Source: Aneurinibacillus sp. Ricciae_BoGa-3 (GTDB lineage: Bacteria > Bacillota > Bacilli > Aneurinibacillales > Aneurinibacillaceae). Taken from it: a stretch of DNA of 64,000 nt. The DNA is taken from assembly GCF_028421645.1 (NCBI RefSeq), contig NZ_CP116887.1, positions 2,606,001 through 2,670,000 of the forward strand, read 5' to 3'. Made by a program: the position numbers and the translations under genes. The notes beneath the pieces were generated by a model. That model was not told where the DNA came from. It made no database searches and saw only the letters and a list, made by a program, of their open reading frames with translations. Below, piece by piece: positions 51,758-60,797 of this stretch (position 1 is its first letter; each line of letters begins with the position of its first letter).

Positions 51758-53539
51758 TTAAGCATTAGGAGGAACGGTTAGCAGGTTGTTTTGGATGGCA
51801 CCCAGCTGCCCTTGATTCGCTTCTTCCCAATCCCACCAGCTAATGTTCGTAAATTTAGCAGCCTGGCTTAATTGAACGAATCTCGCAATATCCTCAGGCT
51901 GTGCTGTTGAGTAGGATTGCCCGGTAGGCGCAATTGGTTTGCCAAATTTTTGGTAAGATGCAATGGAAGCTTTAAAAGCTTTGTCCACCGTCCAGCCCAT
52001 ATCATCCCAATAGATTTGCGGCATCATAGCGTTAACGAAATTATTGTACTGAGCAAATGGAACTTCTGGATGATAGTCGGCTATAGCAAAAGATGAAAGG
52101 GCAAGAAGGGTATCGGGATACTTAGAGCGCAGTAGCTGCCCAAATTCTGCCACCTGTGCGCCTTTTCCTTTCAGCTCCACTTCAGCATCTAACACGATAA
52201 AATCCGCTCCTGCCTGGATGGCCTGCGAACACGCATCAACTTCACCCGGTACATCCGTTAAATACTGGTAAATCCAGCCTCCCACTTGGAAGCCGGCTGC
52301 TTTAAACGGAGCAGCATACTTTTTAAATTGGGCCATGTAGCCCTGGCTCACGGGATCTCCCTTAAGGCTTCCATTCGCGAATTTAATGATGACGCCTGTG
52401 ACCCCTAGCTTTTTGGCCTGGGCGATCATGGCATTGACATCACCGTTGTCCAAGTTTTTCGCGTTCCATATAAACATAAATGTCCCATTAAACACGGCCG
52501 TTGGGCGGGAAGAGGCCGGCGCCACGCTGCCTGAATTGTCTGAAGTGGATACAACCGGCTGTACATCATAAGATTGGCCCCCAGTTGTAATCGGATCTCC
52601 ACTCGGGTTGGTACCCGGTGAACTGAGTACAGGCTTCGGAGGCTGTGATGCTGTTTGGGTTTGTTGTGCACCAGCACCTGCGGTATCCGCAACCGGTGGT
52701 GTGGCGGCACTCCCAACGGGATCCTTGTTTAACGAAGGATCAGCAACCGCACCTGGCTGGCTGCTTGTTTGAGAGGCTGCATCCGGTTGTGCCGGGGTTC
52801 CAGTTGTACCTGTCTGGCTGGGATCAACGGTCACTGTGTCCGGAGTTGGGGTTATGGCTGATGCGTTTGTATCAACCGCTTGTCCTATTCCCTGGCCCAC
52901 CGTATCCTGCGATGCCGGTGCCGGGGTTGTATCGCCATTGACGGACAATCCTTTATCCAGCATGACCACCGCTTCAGCCCGGGTAATATCCTGATTTGGC
53001 CGGAATGTGCCGTCTTCTGTGTACCCATTAAGGACTTGCTTTTGAGCAAGTGCTGTGATGCTGTTCAGCGCCCATTGAGGAAGATCGGACTCATCCGTAA
53101 ACTTCTTTCCTGCTGTGGAAGACGTATCGAGATTTAATAGTTTTGCGACCATTACTGCAGCTTCCGCCCGCGTGATCGGCTGATCTGGGGCAAACGTATT
53201 GTCAGGATAGCCAGCTATGTAACCTGCCGATTTTGCAGAAGCTACCTGGCTGTAAAACCACTGATTTGCATGCACATCGGAAAAATTAGCCACAGCTTTC
53301 TGATCAAATTTGTTATAGGCTTTATTGACGATCGTAACAAACTCCGCACGGGTGATTTGATTGTCTGGCTTAAAGGTGTGATCCTCATAACCTGTAACGG
53401 CACCTAGCGCCATCATTTTATCTATCGAATCTTTCGCCCAGGGCAGATTGTTATCTAGTAAACTAGCAGCTGAAACGGCCGAAGTCGTGCTTAACGCGAT
53501 CGCCGATGCAAGGGCGACTTTAATAACCTTGAATTTCAT
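51758..53539 (-). CDS. SLH-domain surface protein with C-terminal TIM-barrel-like domain
   Basis: 593 residues. A signal peptide covers 1-25. Three SLH repeats (about 28-75, 88-135 and 150-195) each contain TRAEF/TRAEAVVML-type helices for binding secondary cell-wall polymer. A Thr/Pro/Gln-rich linker spans 200-345. The C-terminal 240 residues (from FNGTFMFIWNAKNLD) include GVTGVIIKFANG, QVGGWIYQYLTD, DFIVLDAEVELKG, MMPQIYWDDMGW and ISWWDWEEA. This pattern resembles GH25-like or DUF4015-like barrels with acidic residues, so a surface glycosidase is inferred. It ends with its own strong terminator. Confidence 0.88.
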   Translation of the reverse strand: MKFKVIKVALASAIALSTTSAVSAASLLDNNLPWAKDSIDKMMALGAVTGYEDHTFKPDNQITRAEFVTIVNKAYNKFDQKAVANFSDVHANQWFYSQVASAKSAGYIAGYPDNTFAPDQPITRAEAAVMVAKLLNLDTSSTAGKKFTDESDLPQWALNSITALAQKQVLNGYTEDGTFRPNQDITRAEAVVMLDKGLSVNGDTTPAPASQDTVGQGIGQAVDTNASAITPTPDTVTVDPSQTGTTGTPAQPDAASQTSSQPGAVADPSLNKDPVGSAATPPVADTAGAGAQQTQTASQPPKPVLSSPGTNPSGDPITTGGQSYDVQPVVSTSDNSGSVAPASSRPTAVFNGTFMFIWNAKNLDNGDVNAMIAQAKKLGVTGVIIKFANGSLKGDPVSQGYMAQFKKYAAPFKAAGFQVGGWIYQYLTDVPGEVDACSQAIQAGADFIVLDAEVELKGKGAQVAEFGQLLRSKYPDTLLALSSFAIADYHPEVPFAQYNNFVNAMMPQIYWDDMGWTVDKAFKASIASYQKFGKPIAPTGQSYSTAQPEDIARFVQLSQAAKFTNISWWDWEEANQGQLGAIQNNLLTVPPNA

Positions 53540-53796
53540 ACTTGAAAGAACCTACCTTTTCGTTTCTAATAGAAATTACAATACAAACACTAGTATAACT
53601 GTTTTTGACAATATTCGCATGATATAAAAATAATAGGCAAATGTACCAAGGTATTTATTGGACATTCTTTTTCTATCCGCTTCATTCACGAATCCTCTTT
53701 ACCGTTTTCATATCAAATCCTTCCCCATGCCAATAACTATACGATTAATATATCACACTGCTGTTAATTTTTTCTTGCCGAATTACTCATTTCCAC
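53540..53796. other. Spacer upstream of the SLH gene
   Basis: AT-rich promoter region of the SLH gene plus the tail of the next operon; no gene seen. Confidence 0.3.
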
Positions 53797-53832
53797 AAAA
53801 AAAAGCCACCGTGGCATATACCCAGGTTGGCT
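53797..53832 (-). terminator. Terminator of the carboxymuconolactone/MerR operon
   Basis: Stem AGCCAACC / GGTGGCT with a single bulge, followed on the minus strand by eight T, about 50 bases after the stop at 53885. Confidence 0.75.
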
Positions 53833-53884
53833 CGTTGGATTAGCTAATTCTCCTTTAAAAAGTAGATTATACGTGTGATCGCTC

Positions 53885-54250
53885 TCAGACTGTTTCAGCG
53901 GTGATCTCCTTCAAAGCACAAAGCGCATTGATGGCAGTTGGAAAACCGCCGTATGGAACGGTTTGAATAATGACCTCTTCAATTTCCTCTGCAGTTAAGC
54001 CTACGTTCAATGCAGCGCCGATGTGGACCCGCAGCTGTGGATCTCTTCCTCCCATTACGGTGAGCATGGCTACGGTCGCAATTTCCCTTTCCCGCAGACT
54101 CAGTCCATCCCGGCTGTATATATCCCCAAACGCAAATTCAACAATATAACGCCCAAGGTCTCCGAGTGGGGCCACTACTTCCTCCCCGGCTTTACCATCC
54201 ACCTCGGCGAGTTTTTGCAATCCCATTTCAAATCGGCTTCTGTTTTCCAT
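53885..54250 (-). CDS. Carboxymuconolactone decarboxylase-family protein
   Basis: 121 residues. The family helices LSLREREIATVAMLTVMGGRDPQLRVHIGAALNVGLTAEEIEEVIIQTVPYGGFPTAINAL are intact. The usual AhpD-type CxxC pair is absent, so it is the gamma-CMD-like branch rather than a peroxidase. It overlaps the MerR gene by 23 bases and is second in the operon. Substrate unknown. Confidence 0.88.
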   Translation of the reverse strand: MENRSRFEMGLQKLAEVDGKAGEEVVAPLGDLGRYIVEFAFGDIYSRDGLSLREREIATVAMLTVMGGRDPQLRVHIGAALNVGLTAEEIEEVIIQTVPYGGFPTAINALCALKEITAETV

Positions 54251-54623
54251 CGCTTAACTCCTCCTTCATTTGTCTGTAATGCTCAATTTTTGCTTCAATA
54301 ATTTTTGCATTTTCTTTCAGCTGTTTGATACTCTTTAACACTTCTTCATAATGGGCCTCCAACAGCTCAGTTCTTTCTGATACTGTCTCGTCTCCCCTAT
54401 ACCGCAGCTCAGCAAACGCCTGCATCTGTCTAATGGACATTCCGGTTGCGCGCAGCCGGTGCAGGAACTCAACCCAGGCGATATCTTTTTCAGAATACAG
54501 CCGATAGCCGTTTGGCAGCCTCTTCACAGAGACGATTAAACCGACTTTCTCGTAATAGCGCAACGTGTGGGCGCTCATACCCGCTATTTCTGCCATTTTT
54601 TGAATCGTAAGTTCCTTATTCAT
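54228..54623 (-). CDS. MerR-family regulator (AdhR/YfmP-like)
   Basis: 131 residues from ATG 54623. The frame goes back to 54707, but that region contains the operator. The helix-turn-helix is TIQKMAEIAGMSAHTLRYYEKVGLI, followed by a coil and a Lys/Glu-rich tail with no Cys. The promoter dyad just upstream suggests autoregulation. It probably senses an electrophile or aldehyde through the class, although AdhR's Cys is missing. Confidence 0.9.
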   Translation of the reverse strand: MNKELTIQKMAEIAGMSAHTLRYYEKVGLIVSVKRLPNGYRLYSEKDIAWVEFLHRLRATGMSIRQMQAFAELRYRGDETVSERTELLEAHYEEVLKSIKQLKENAKIIEAKIEHYRQMKEELSDGKQKPI

Positions 54624-54629
54624 AGTCAA

Positions 54630-54660
54630 AATGTACACCTTAGAGCGCGCTCTAAGGCAA
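54630..54660 (-). promoter_or_regulatory. MerR-type promoter with 20-bp palindrome
   Basis: Palindrome CCTTAGAGCGCGCTCTAAGG (54638-54657) lies between TTGCCT (54660-54655) and TACATT (54635-54630), which are 19 bp apart, the long spacer typical of MerR-activated promoters. Confidence 0.85.
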
Positions 54661-54695
54661 TCCCCTTTTTCAAAGTTTTTTACGCGTATATATAA

Positions 54696-54728
54696 AAACT
54701 CCCGCATTTCACTGAAACACGAGAGTTT
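54696..54728 (-). terminator. Terminator of moaB
   Basis: On the minus strand a long imperfect stem beginning AAACTC and ending GAGTTT, with an inner TTTCA/TGAAA, is followed by TTTTTATA. Confidence 0.6.
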
Positions 54729-54759
54729 ATCGATCTCATTTCTATAAGCCTATGTAGTT

Positions 54760-55266
54760 TCACTTATAAATCTCGCGCATAATGTGCGCAATCTCTGGCA
54801 GGATTAGTTTATTCATAGCCAGCCGGACCGCACCGGATGAACCAGGCATGGAGAAAACCGCCCTGTCTTTGCACACTCCTGCGATAGCCCTGCTGAGAAT
54901 AGCCGCGGAACCAATGTCTTCCGTGTAGCTGAGCATCCTAAAAATTTCGCCAAAACCAGGCAGCTCTTTGTCGAGCATTGACTGCACCACTTCATACGTT
55001 ACATCACGCCGGGCAATGCCTGTACCGCCATTAAGCAGAATCGCCTCCACTTCAGCGTGATCGAGTCCTGACGCTATTGACTGCGTGATAGCCTCCTTCT
55101 CATCTTTTACGATTTCGTAGCGGGTTACTTTATGGCCGGCTTGGGAGAGCAGGCTGCGTATCAGCTGTCCGCTTTTATCAGTGGATTCATCCCGCGTATC
55201 GCTAACCGTAATAACCATGCAGGAGATGGATCGCGGCGCCTCCCTTTTATGTTCCGAAACAGACAT
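54760..55266 (-). CDS. moaB: Molybdenum cofactor biosynthesis protein MoaB
   Basis: 168 residues from ATG 55266 (GGAGG 8 bases upstream). The MoCF-fold signatures are MVITVSDTRDESTDKSG, AILLNGGTGIARRDVT and GSAAILSRAIAG. It adenylates molybdopterin before MoeA inserts molybdate. It completes the late steps of the pathway begun in the operon at 15651-18720, though it is 36 kb away. Transcribed divergently from the UvrC-like remnant. Confidence 0.92.
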   Translation of the reverse strand: MSVSEHKREAPRSISCMVITVSDTRDESTDKSGQLIRSLLSQAGHKVTRYEIVKDEKEAITQSIASGLDHAEVEAILLNGGTGIARRDVTYEVVQSMLDKELPGFGEIFRMLSYTEDIGSAAILSRAIAGVCKDRAVFSMPGSSGAVRLAMNKLILPEIAHIMREIYK

Positions 55267-55332
55267 GAAGAAAACCTCCAATATTTTCTACTCTACATAA
55301 TATTTTTATGGTAAAATATCCATTATTACTGA

Positions 55333-55959
55333 ATCTGGGGGACCGGCTGGCTATATGAGGCGGTCGATGCCTTAAACAGCTGGCTAGGGCTGCGCAAGTG
55401 TACAGGCCCTCTGCCGCCGCATGCCTGTCTGTATGCAGATCTACACCAATGTTGCGCACCGTGCATCCGCCCGGAAATTTCTGCTTCCTACATGGTAAAT
55501 GTAGAGCGGGCTTCAGCTATCCTTTCCGGCGATAACGAAACAATGTACAAAGATCTGGAGAACCGCCGCGAAAAAGCCGCGGAAAACCTCCAATTTGAAG
55601 AAGCACAAAAATTTCAAATGCTGCTCGCATTGGCACGCCACAATGGAAAAATCAAGAACTACGTCACAAGCCACCATGCACTTGTCACCGCATTGGATGA
55701 AGAAGGTGGACTTACCGGCCTTGTTATTATTCACGGCAGGCTGGTCAAGACGATGCATGCTGCCAATACACCGGCAGGCATGAAAAACATGCAGTGTGCG
55801 GCGAAAGAACTGTATATAAAAATGCGCGGCACAATGGCCGCGCCTAGCGCAGAAGAAATCGATGAAATGCTCATTATTGCTTCCTGGCTTGAACATCGTT
55901 GCGACGAGTTAACCGTTTATTCGCTCGATCACGCCTGGTCAACTGCGCCTGCTACCTGA
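55333..55959 (+). pseudogene. UvrC-like nuclease gene remnant (5' truncated)
   Basis: An open frame after a stop at 55330 encodes about 208 residues, of which the last 155 start at ATG 55492. It matches the UvrC family: LNSWLGLRKCTGPL, CLYADLHQCCAPCIRPEISASY and the UVR helix pair ENRREKAAENLQFEEAQKFQMLLAL. The GIY-YIG catalytic domain that should precede it is missing, and a short GPAGYM motif lies in another frame at 55341-55358, suggesting a frameshift plus 5' deletion. A short product from ATG 55492 is possible but would lack nuclease activity. Confidence 0.7.
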
Positions 55960-56276
55960 ACGGCCCGGTCGAGAAAATCCTCAATTTCCTCTCGTGTTTT
56001 CCCCAGCCGGCTGACGAAGCGGGCAAGTTCGATTCCCCCCTTGAAAGCAATAAAGCTTGGAATACCAAATACATTTAACTCCTGTGCAAGTTCACTAAAC
56101 TTATCACGGTCTAAGCCTATAAACGAAAGGCGATCTTTGTATGCTTCCTCAACCTCCGGCATAAACGGATCAATGCGGCGACAGTCAGGGCACCAGTCTG
56201 CATAGAACTTCGCAACTACCAGGCTGTCCCGACCTATCTCTTCATCAAACGCTTCCCTCGTTGTGATTTCCTTCAT
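55929..56276 (-). CDS. Thioredoxin-family protein
   Basis: 115 residues. The thioredoxin fold contains the active-site [15 protein letters not shown] (WCPDC in place of WCGPC) and [12 protein letters not shown] with the cis-Pro. It reduces disulfides in the cytoplasm. It overlaps the convergent UvrC-like frame by 31 bases at its end. Confidence 0.93.
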   Translation of the reverse strand: MKEITTREAFDEEIGRDSLVVAKFYADWCPDCRRIDPFMPEVEEAYKDRLSFIGLDRDKFSELAQELNVFGIPSFIAFKGGIELARFVSRLGKTREEIEDFLDRAVQVAGAVDQA

Positions 56277-56410
56277 CTATTGTCACCCCTGTCTGTATTG
56301 TGCAATTTCACACTCAGTATACTTCTCATCTTTATTGTAGCAAGCCTACTTCTATTCGGCAAATACCCTACATACGTATAGAGAAGAAGCACAACGGGAG
56401 GAGAAAAGAA

Positions 56411-57262
56411 ATGTCCCATGTTTTTGTCACACGTTCCCTGGAAGAAGTCCGTTTCTGGTGCCGTATGATGAAAGAGCATGCTTTACTTATTCGGTATGGA
56501 TTCACAGGTGACCAAAGGCAGCAAATACAAGAAGCCGATCGCTGTTTCTATGTTTTTGAGGAAATTGAAGAAAGGCTGTACCAGTTTAACGAGCGGGCCG
56601 AACCGGAAATGATGGTGCGCTTCAATATGGAAATTTACCAGGCTGCATCAAACTTGTGGGGTTTCACTCGGAAAGTGCTTTCCTACTCCTTGTCCCGCAA
56701 GTTGATCACCCACCATTACCCGCTGTTCATCGACCATATGAGCCGTGAAACCGCCTATTTCATGAATCGCATCGAACTGCTAAACAAGGGAACTTTTGAA
56801 ATTCTACGAGAGACCGTGATAACCGAAAATATCTTCTACCTGCGCTTGATGGCGGATCACGCCAAATTCTTTGGCCACATGATTGACCCGTCTGAGCGAG
56901 AACTGACCTCGCAGGCTTCCGATTTTAGTTTTCAGTTTGACCAGCTGTTGCTGTCTGCGGTGGATCTGGAGTCCATGAGGCCATATTCGCAGAAAACGTC
57001 CATTCTGGAGCGGTTCATTGCGGAAAACCGAAATGCGGTTATTTCGTTTAAGGAGTATAAGCAAACCGTCCGCGAGCTTGCGCATAAAGGAAGAATCCGC
57101 GGCAACCTGCACCCTGCGTTTGCGGCACAGATGGCGCGAGAAGCGGACTACTGCCTTACATTTCTTGATGCATGCGACCATGTCATCCATCTGCCGCCGG
57201 GCCCGGAAAACCAGGCGCTGTCCGAGTCATCGTCATCATCTTCCTCACCGCCCCCTGTCTAG
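56411..57262 (+). CDS. DUF2935-family protein
   Basis: 283 residues from ATG 56411 (GGGAGGAG 7 bases upstream; the open frame to 56300 has no site). Two similar four-helix halves, each with FWCRMMKEHALLIRYGF or MADHAKFFGHMID-type helices carrying His and Glu, resemble ferritin-like metal-binding bundles. The C-terminus is a Ser run (residues about 275-280). Function unknown; DUF2935 proteins are common in spore-formers. Transcribed alone. Confidence 0.85.
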   Translation: MSHVFVTRSLEEVRFWCRMMKEHALLIRYGFTGDQRQQIQEADRCFYVFEEIEERLYQFNERAEPEMMVRFNMEIYQAASNLWGFTRKVLSYSLSRKLITHHYPLFIDHMSRETAYFMNRIELLNKGTFEILRETVITENIFYLRLMADHAKFFGHMIDPSERELTSQASDFSFQFDQLLLSAVDLESMRPYSQKTSILERFIAENRNAVISFKEYKQTVRELAHKGRIRGNLHPAFAAQMAREADYCLTFLDACDHVIHLPPGPENQALSESSSSSSSPPPV

Positions 57263-57284
57263 GAAGGGTCACCCTAGGGCATTA

Positions 57285-58451
57285 TTATACAACCCGATTC
57301 TTTTTTAACCGCTCGATCTCGTCCTCCGTGTATCCAAGGGTTCGGAGGATTTCTTCTGTATGCTGCCCTCTGGCCGGTGGTGCTGAATGTATGGCAACAT
57401 GCTCATCCATCAACAGCGGATTTTTGCTCGTCAGAACTCCGGGTTTACCCGGGAATGGGGGATACAACTTACGCTCCTTGGCATGTGGGCTGGCAATGGC
57501 TTCCTCCACAGTTAACACAGGAGTGAGGCAAACATCTTCTGCCGCAAACAACGCAACCAATTCCTCAGAGGTAACTGAGCCAAAATAGTCCTTAAGCGCC
57601 TTTCTGATAAGCAGTTGTTTTTCTGGATTAATATAGTCAGCAGGCAGTTTTGGCAAATTGGCGACTTCACAAAACCGTTTCCAAAACTTATCTTCAAGCG
57701 CACCCAGCGCAAACCAGCGGCCATCCTTTGTCTCGTATACGTTGTAGCAGGCCAATGAACCTGTAAGCGGGTTATAGCCGCTGCGTCCGCTCTCTTTTTC
57801 TGCCATATGATAGGCCAGCACCGGCACCATAAAAGGAAGAATACCATCTGTCATGGAAACATCGAAATACTGCCCCTCGCCTGTTACCGTTCTGTTTAAT
57901 AACCCTAATAAAATCGCGTTCACACAAGCCAGCGTTCCGCCGCCGATGTCGGCCAGCTGCACAGGCGGGAGTATCGGTTTGTTATCATTATTGCGGATCA
58001 TTTCATGCAGAAGGCCCGTAAACCCAATGTAATTCAAATCATGGCCAGCCTTGTTGGCATGCGGGCCGGTCTGTCCGTATCCGGTTATTGAGCAGTAAAC
58101 GATGCCAGGGTTTAAAGCCCTTACCTGTTCATAGTCAATTCCTAGCCTTTTCATCACATCGGGACGGAAACTCTCTACTAGAACATCTGCATCGCGGGCC
58201 AGGCGGAGAAATATCGCCTTACCTTCATCAGACTGAAGATTCAGACACAAACTTTTCTTCCCACGGTTTGCCAATTGGTATAGAGCTCCGACTCCTTCAA
58301 TATAAGGCTCCATTGTTCGCGCGTAGTCTCCGATAAAGGGATCTTCTACTTTAATAATGTCGGCGCCAAAATCAGCCAAATACATCGAACACAAGGGACC
58401 TGGCAGAAGCCTGGTCAAGTCCAATACTTTTATTCCCCGCAATGCCTCCAT
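57285..58451 (-). CDS. CaiB/BaiF-family racemase (alpha-methylacyl-CoA racemase-like)
   Basis: 388 residues. GIKVLDLTRLLPGPLCSMYLADFGADIIKVEDP opens the fold. AGHDLNYIGFTGLL and VQLADIGGGTL carry the His and Asp expected for the racemase branch, distinguishing it from the transferase at 32276. It would epimerise 2-methyl-branched acyl-CoA so that beta-oxidation can proceed. ATG 58451 has AGGG 6 bases upstream; the open frame reaches 58523. It appears to be transcribed alone. Confidence 0.87.
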   Translation of the reverse strand: MEALRGIKVLDLTRLLPGPLCSMYLADFGADIIKVEDPFIGDYARTMEPYIEGVGALYQLANRGKKSLCLNLQSDEGKAIFLRLARDADVLVESFRPDVMKRLGIDYEQVRALNPGIVYCSITGYGQTGPHANKAGHDLNYIGFTGLLHEMIRNNDNKPILPPVQLADIGGGTLACVNAILLGLLNRTVTGEGQYFDVSMTDGILPFMVPVLAYHMAEKESGRSGYNPLTGSLACYNVYETKDGRWFALGALEDKFWKRFCEVANLPKLPADYINPEKQLLIRKALKDYFGSVTSEELVALFAAEDVCLTPVLTVEEAIASPHAKERKLYPPFPGKPGVLTSKNPLLMDEHVAIHSAPPARGQHTEEILRTLGYTEDEIERLKKNRVV

Positions 58452-58560
58452 CTGCTTCCCTGCCTCTCCACACAAAATATATGTAACTGCTTTTATATTA
58501 TTAGAAAACTTGGCTGACGCCAAGCAGCAGGCGAAGGTCGACAGCCTTAGTTGCTCTTAC

Positions 58561-58591
58561 GTGGCTAGGAAACATATACTTTCCTAGCCAC
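58561..58591. repeat. Inverted repeat near the start of the racemase gene
   Basis: A 12-bp perfect stem GTGGCTAGGAAA / TTTCCTAGCCAC with a 7-base loop, about 110 bp before the racemase start. No T run follows, so it may be a regulatory hairpin or operator. Confidence 0.6.
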
Positions 58592-58595
58592 TAAG

Positions 58596-58626
58596 AAAAA
58601 AATAGCATAGGGCATGCTATTTTTTA
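58596..58626. terminator. Terminator of the pseudokinase gene
   Basis: Stem AAATAGCAT / ATGCTATTT with a 5-base loop, with A and T runs on both sides, so bidirectional. Confidence 0.85.
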
Positions 58627-58646
58627 AAAAAATTTATTTGGCTGGC

Positions 58647-59780
58647 TTACTCGCTTACCCACAGGGAAAGCTCTTCTGTCCGCTTGATGGGCGATCCGGC
58701 CGGCGGATCCTGTTTGAAAACCGTTCCTTTTGAGCGAAGGGAACTCTGTAAATAATAACTATAACGTATATTTTGTTTATCAAGCTGCTGCTTGGCCTGA
58801 TCAAGCGTCATGCCCGTTACATCTGGGACAATTGAGGCCGCTGTCTGCCCGTTTGCAGCTTGCAGCCTGCCTGTCTGGCTCACCGGCTGCTGGGATTTTG
58901 CTGACTCGACTGAATCATTCTTCAATGTGACGATACCGGCGATACAGGCGATAATCAGAACACCGACTATTGCAAGCCTACGGACCTGTCTGCCCCCCGT
59001 TTTTCGTTTATTGGTGGGTCCGGTGCTCCGGCTGAGCGGTACCTCCGCTTCTTCACGGGCCCTTTCATCTAAACTGTCAAACCCAACCTGTGTTTGCACC
59101 TTAGCCTTCTTAATGTAGGTATAAAGCGCAGTTAAATCTTCAAGTGTTCTTGCTAACTGAACCGCACTCTGGCCGGGTCCGCTCTTTTTCTCCCTTTTCC
59201 AGATTGAAGTGAGAGACTTACGGATGAAAAACGGATCAATTGTCTGTGACAGCGACATTTCCTCTATCATATGAGCAACCGGAAGTTCCAGTGTAGGGGG
59301 GCCAAACATCATTCGATGCATAGCTGTAAATAGAGAACTTAGCAGGCTTTCCCCGGCCGAGTCTGTATCCCAGGAGTTGATCGCCTTAAGTTCACCCTGT
59401 TCTGTAATCCAAAAATTATCCGTGCTGATTTCAATCAGCCTACTGTACTCTTCCAAAAGGGCGCGTGTAATCTTCACCATTTCTATAGCCATGGCGAGCG
59501 CTTCTTTTAACGTAAGCGGCCTGTCAGAAACAGCCTGTGTCAGCGTTACGCCGCGAACATGTTCCAGCACCACATACTGCTCTTCATTCGTTTCGCCACT
59601 GTCCAGTATTTGCAGGATAGAAGGCGCGTGAATATAGGATTTAATTTCTTTACGTTGCCAGGTATATAACAGAACATCTCGTTTTAAAATGGCATCATGC
59701 CCGCTGAACAGACATCCCTTTGACGTTTCCGTTAGAAGGGCATCCGGTATATAGCGTTCATATAAGCCCTTTTTAATCAT
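58647..59780 (-). CDS. PASTA-domain membrane pseudokinase
   Basis: 377 residues. The N-terminal 260 residues resemble a Ser/Thr kinase: hinge YVVLEHVRGVTLTQAV is recognisable. The catalytic loop reads ISTDNFWITEQ (no HRD) and there is no DFG, so it is a pseudokinase. A membrane helix at about 268-288 (RLAIVGVLIIACIAGIVTL) places the kinase inside. The C-terminal PASTA domain (IVPDVTGMTLDQAKQQL...) faces outside. Cell-wall-precursor sensing, as for PrkC, is the likely origin. It could act as a scaffold or modulator of an active PASTA kinase. Confidence 0.85.
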   Translation of the reverse strand: MIKKGLYERYIPDALLTETSKGCLFSGHDAILKRDVLLYTWQRKEIKSYIHAPSILQILDSGETNEEQYVVLEHVRGVTLTQAVSDRPLTLKEALAMAIEMVKITRALLEEYSRLIEISTDNFWITEQGELKAINSWDTDSAGESLLSSLFTAMHRMMFGPPTLELPVAHMIEEMSLSQTIDPFFIRKSLTSIWKREKKSGPGQSAVQLARTLEDLTALYTYIKKAKVQTQVGFDSLDERAREEAEVPLSRSTGPTNKRKTGGRQVRRLAIVGVLIIACIAGIVTLKNDSVESAKSQQPVSQTGRLQAANGQTAASIVPDVTGMTLDQAKQQLDKQNIRYSYYLQSSLRSKGTVFKQDPPAGSPIKRTEELSLWVSE

Positions 59781-59828
59781 CTTTATCGAACCCCTTAGGT
59801 TTGTATCTCTGAGAGAGAGTAAGGCTTG

Positions 59829-60500
59829 TTATTTGTTATTGCGGATAATGAAATACTTACGTATGTTCTCCGCGTTCCCATACACCAGTATAACATCACC
59901 AGGCAGAAGAAGGGTACTCCCTGTCGGATTTTTGATAATATGGCTGTTTCGCTTGATATTAAGTATTTTTATATCCTCATCTGCCAGTTTCAACTCTTTT
60001 AATGGAAAGTTAATAACCTTGACATGCGACTCGGTCAACCGAAATTGCCGCATCACATAGTCACTGTCTACATGGAAAACCTCTTCAACCGATTTATGGT
60101 GGACGTAATATTTATCAAACGTGTTCCCTACGTTACGGGATAAAAAAAGCTTAATGCCCTTGCTGCGAAGAAATAACCAGGAAACGGCTAGTATCAGAAT
60201 TCCTACTCCTAAATCAGAAAGGTGAACCACGTTGCTGACAAAAAAACTGATCACAAACGATAAAATAACAGCAAAAGAAATGGTCCCAAATACAATTAAA
60301 AAGGAAGCAATTTTTCTTCGCACCGGATGGTTAATGATCATTTCCGATTCTGTTGTTGTATACCCTGTGTTGGTTAATAACGAAATCGCCTGAAACCTTG
60401 CAACCTCCCTCCTAAGCCCGGTTGACTCCAGCAGAATGGTAGAAATTTCGATAATAAGGAGAATAATAATAAGATAAATGGCAAAAAAAACCGTGTTCAA
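59829..60500 (-). CDS. Membrane protein with TrkA C-terminal domain
   Basis: 223 residues. Four hydrophobic segments in the first 130 residues precede a TrkA-C (RCK_C) domain from about 145 to 223, with LKLADEDIKILNIKRNSHIIKNPTGSTLLLPGDVILVYG. The first part includes LLTNTGYTTTESEMI, recalling the selectivity-filter sequence of Trk/Ktr channels. A potassium- or ion-linked role is inferred. It follows the pseudokinase gene's upstream region with no shared promoter evident. Confidence 0.82.
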   Translation of the reverse strand: MNTVFFAIYLIIILLIIEISTILLESTGLRREVARFQAISLLTNTGYTTTESEMIINHPVRRKIASFLIVFGTISFAVILSFVISFFVSNVVHLSDLGVGILILAVSWLFLRSKGIKLFLSRNVGNTFDKYYVHHKSVEEVFHVDSDYVMRQFRLTESHVKVINFPLKELKLADEDIKILNIKRNSHIIKNPTGSTLLLPGDVILVYGNAENIRKYFIIRNNK

Positions 60501-60797
60501 TACTTTCTTCCCCCCGACGGCTCATATCTAACATGTATGCGTCCATTTGTAACGGCATACCCGTTTCTTACAGATTGTTTGCCTTAAGCCTATCATCGCC
60601 CAATAGTTATGCCAATGCTTTCAAGTCCATTGTTTTTGACATCTTATTGACGAGTTTCGGCGCAAGAGCAGGTGTTTTATGGAGAATCGGAAGAGGTAAA
60701 TAAATGAAGAGTCCTTATGCATTGTAACCATATACGGAGGTAAATCATACAGGTCCGTCAGTGTTCCCACTTCAATTCTCTTGTAGGAGGCATAAAA
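60501..60797 (+). other. Intergenic region before the YflT-like gene
   Basis: About 300 bases with promoters of both flanking genes. No SigB-type GTTT/GGGTA pair could be placed with confidence, and no ORF with a ribosome site is present. Confidence 0.35.
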
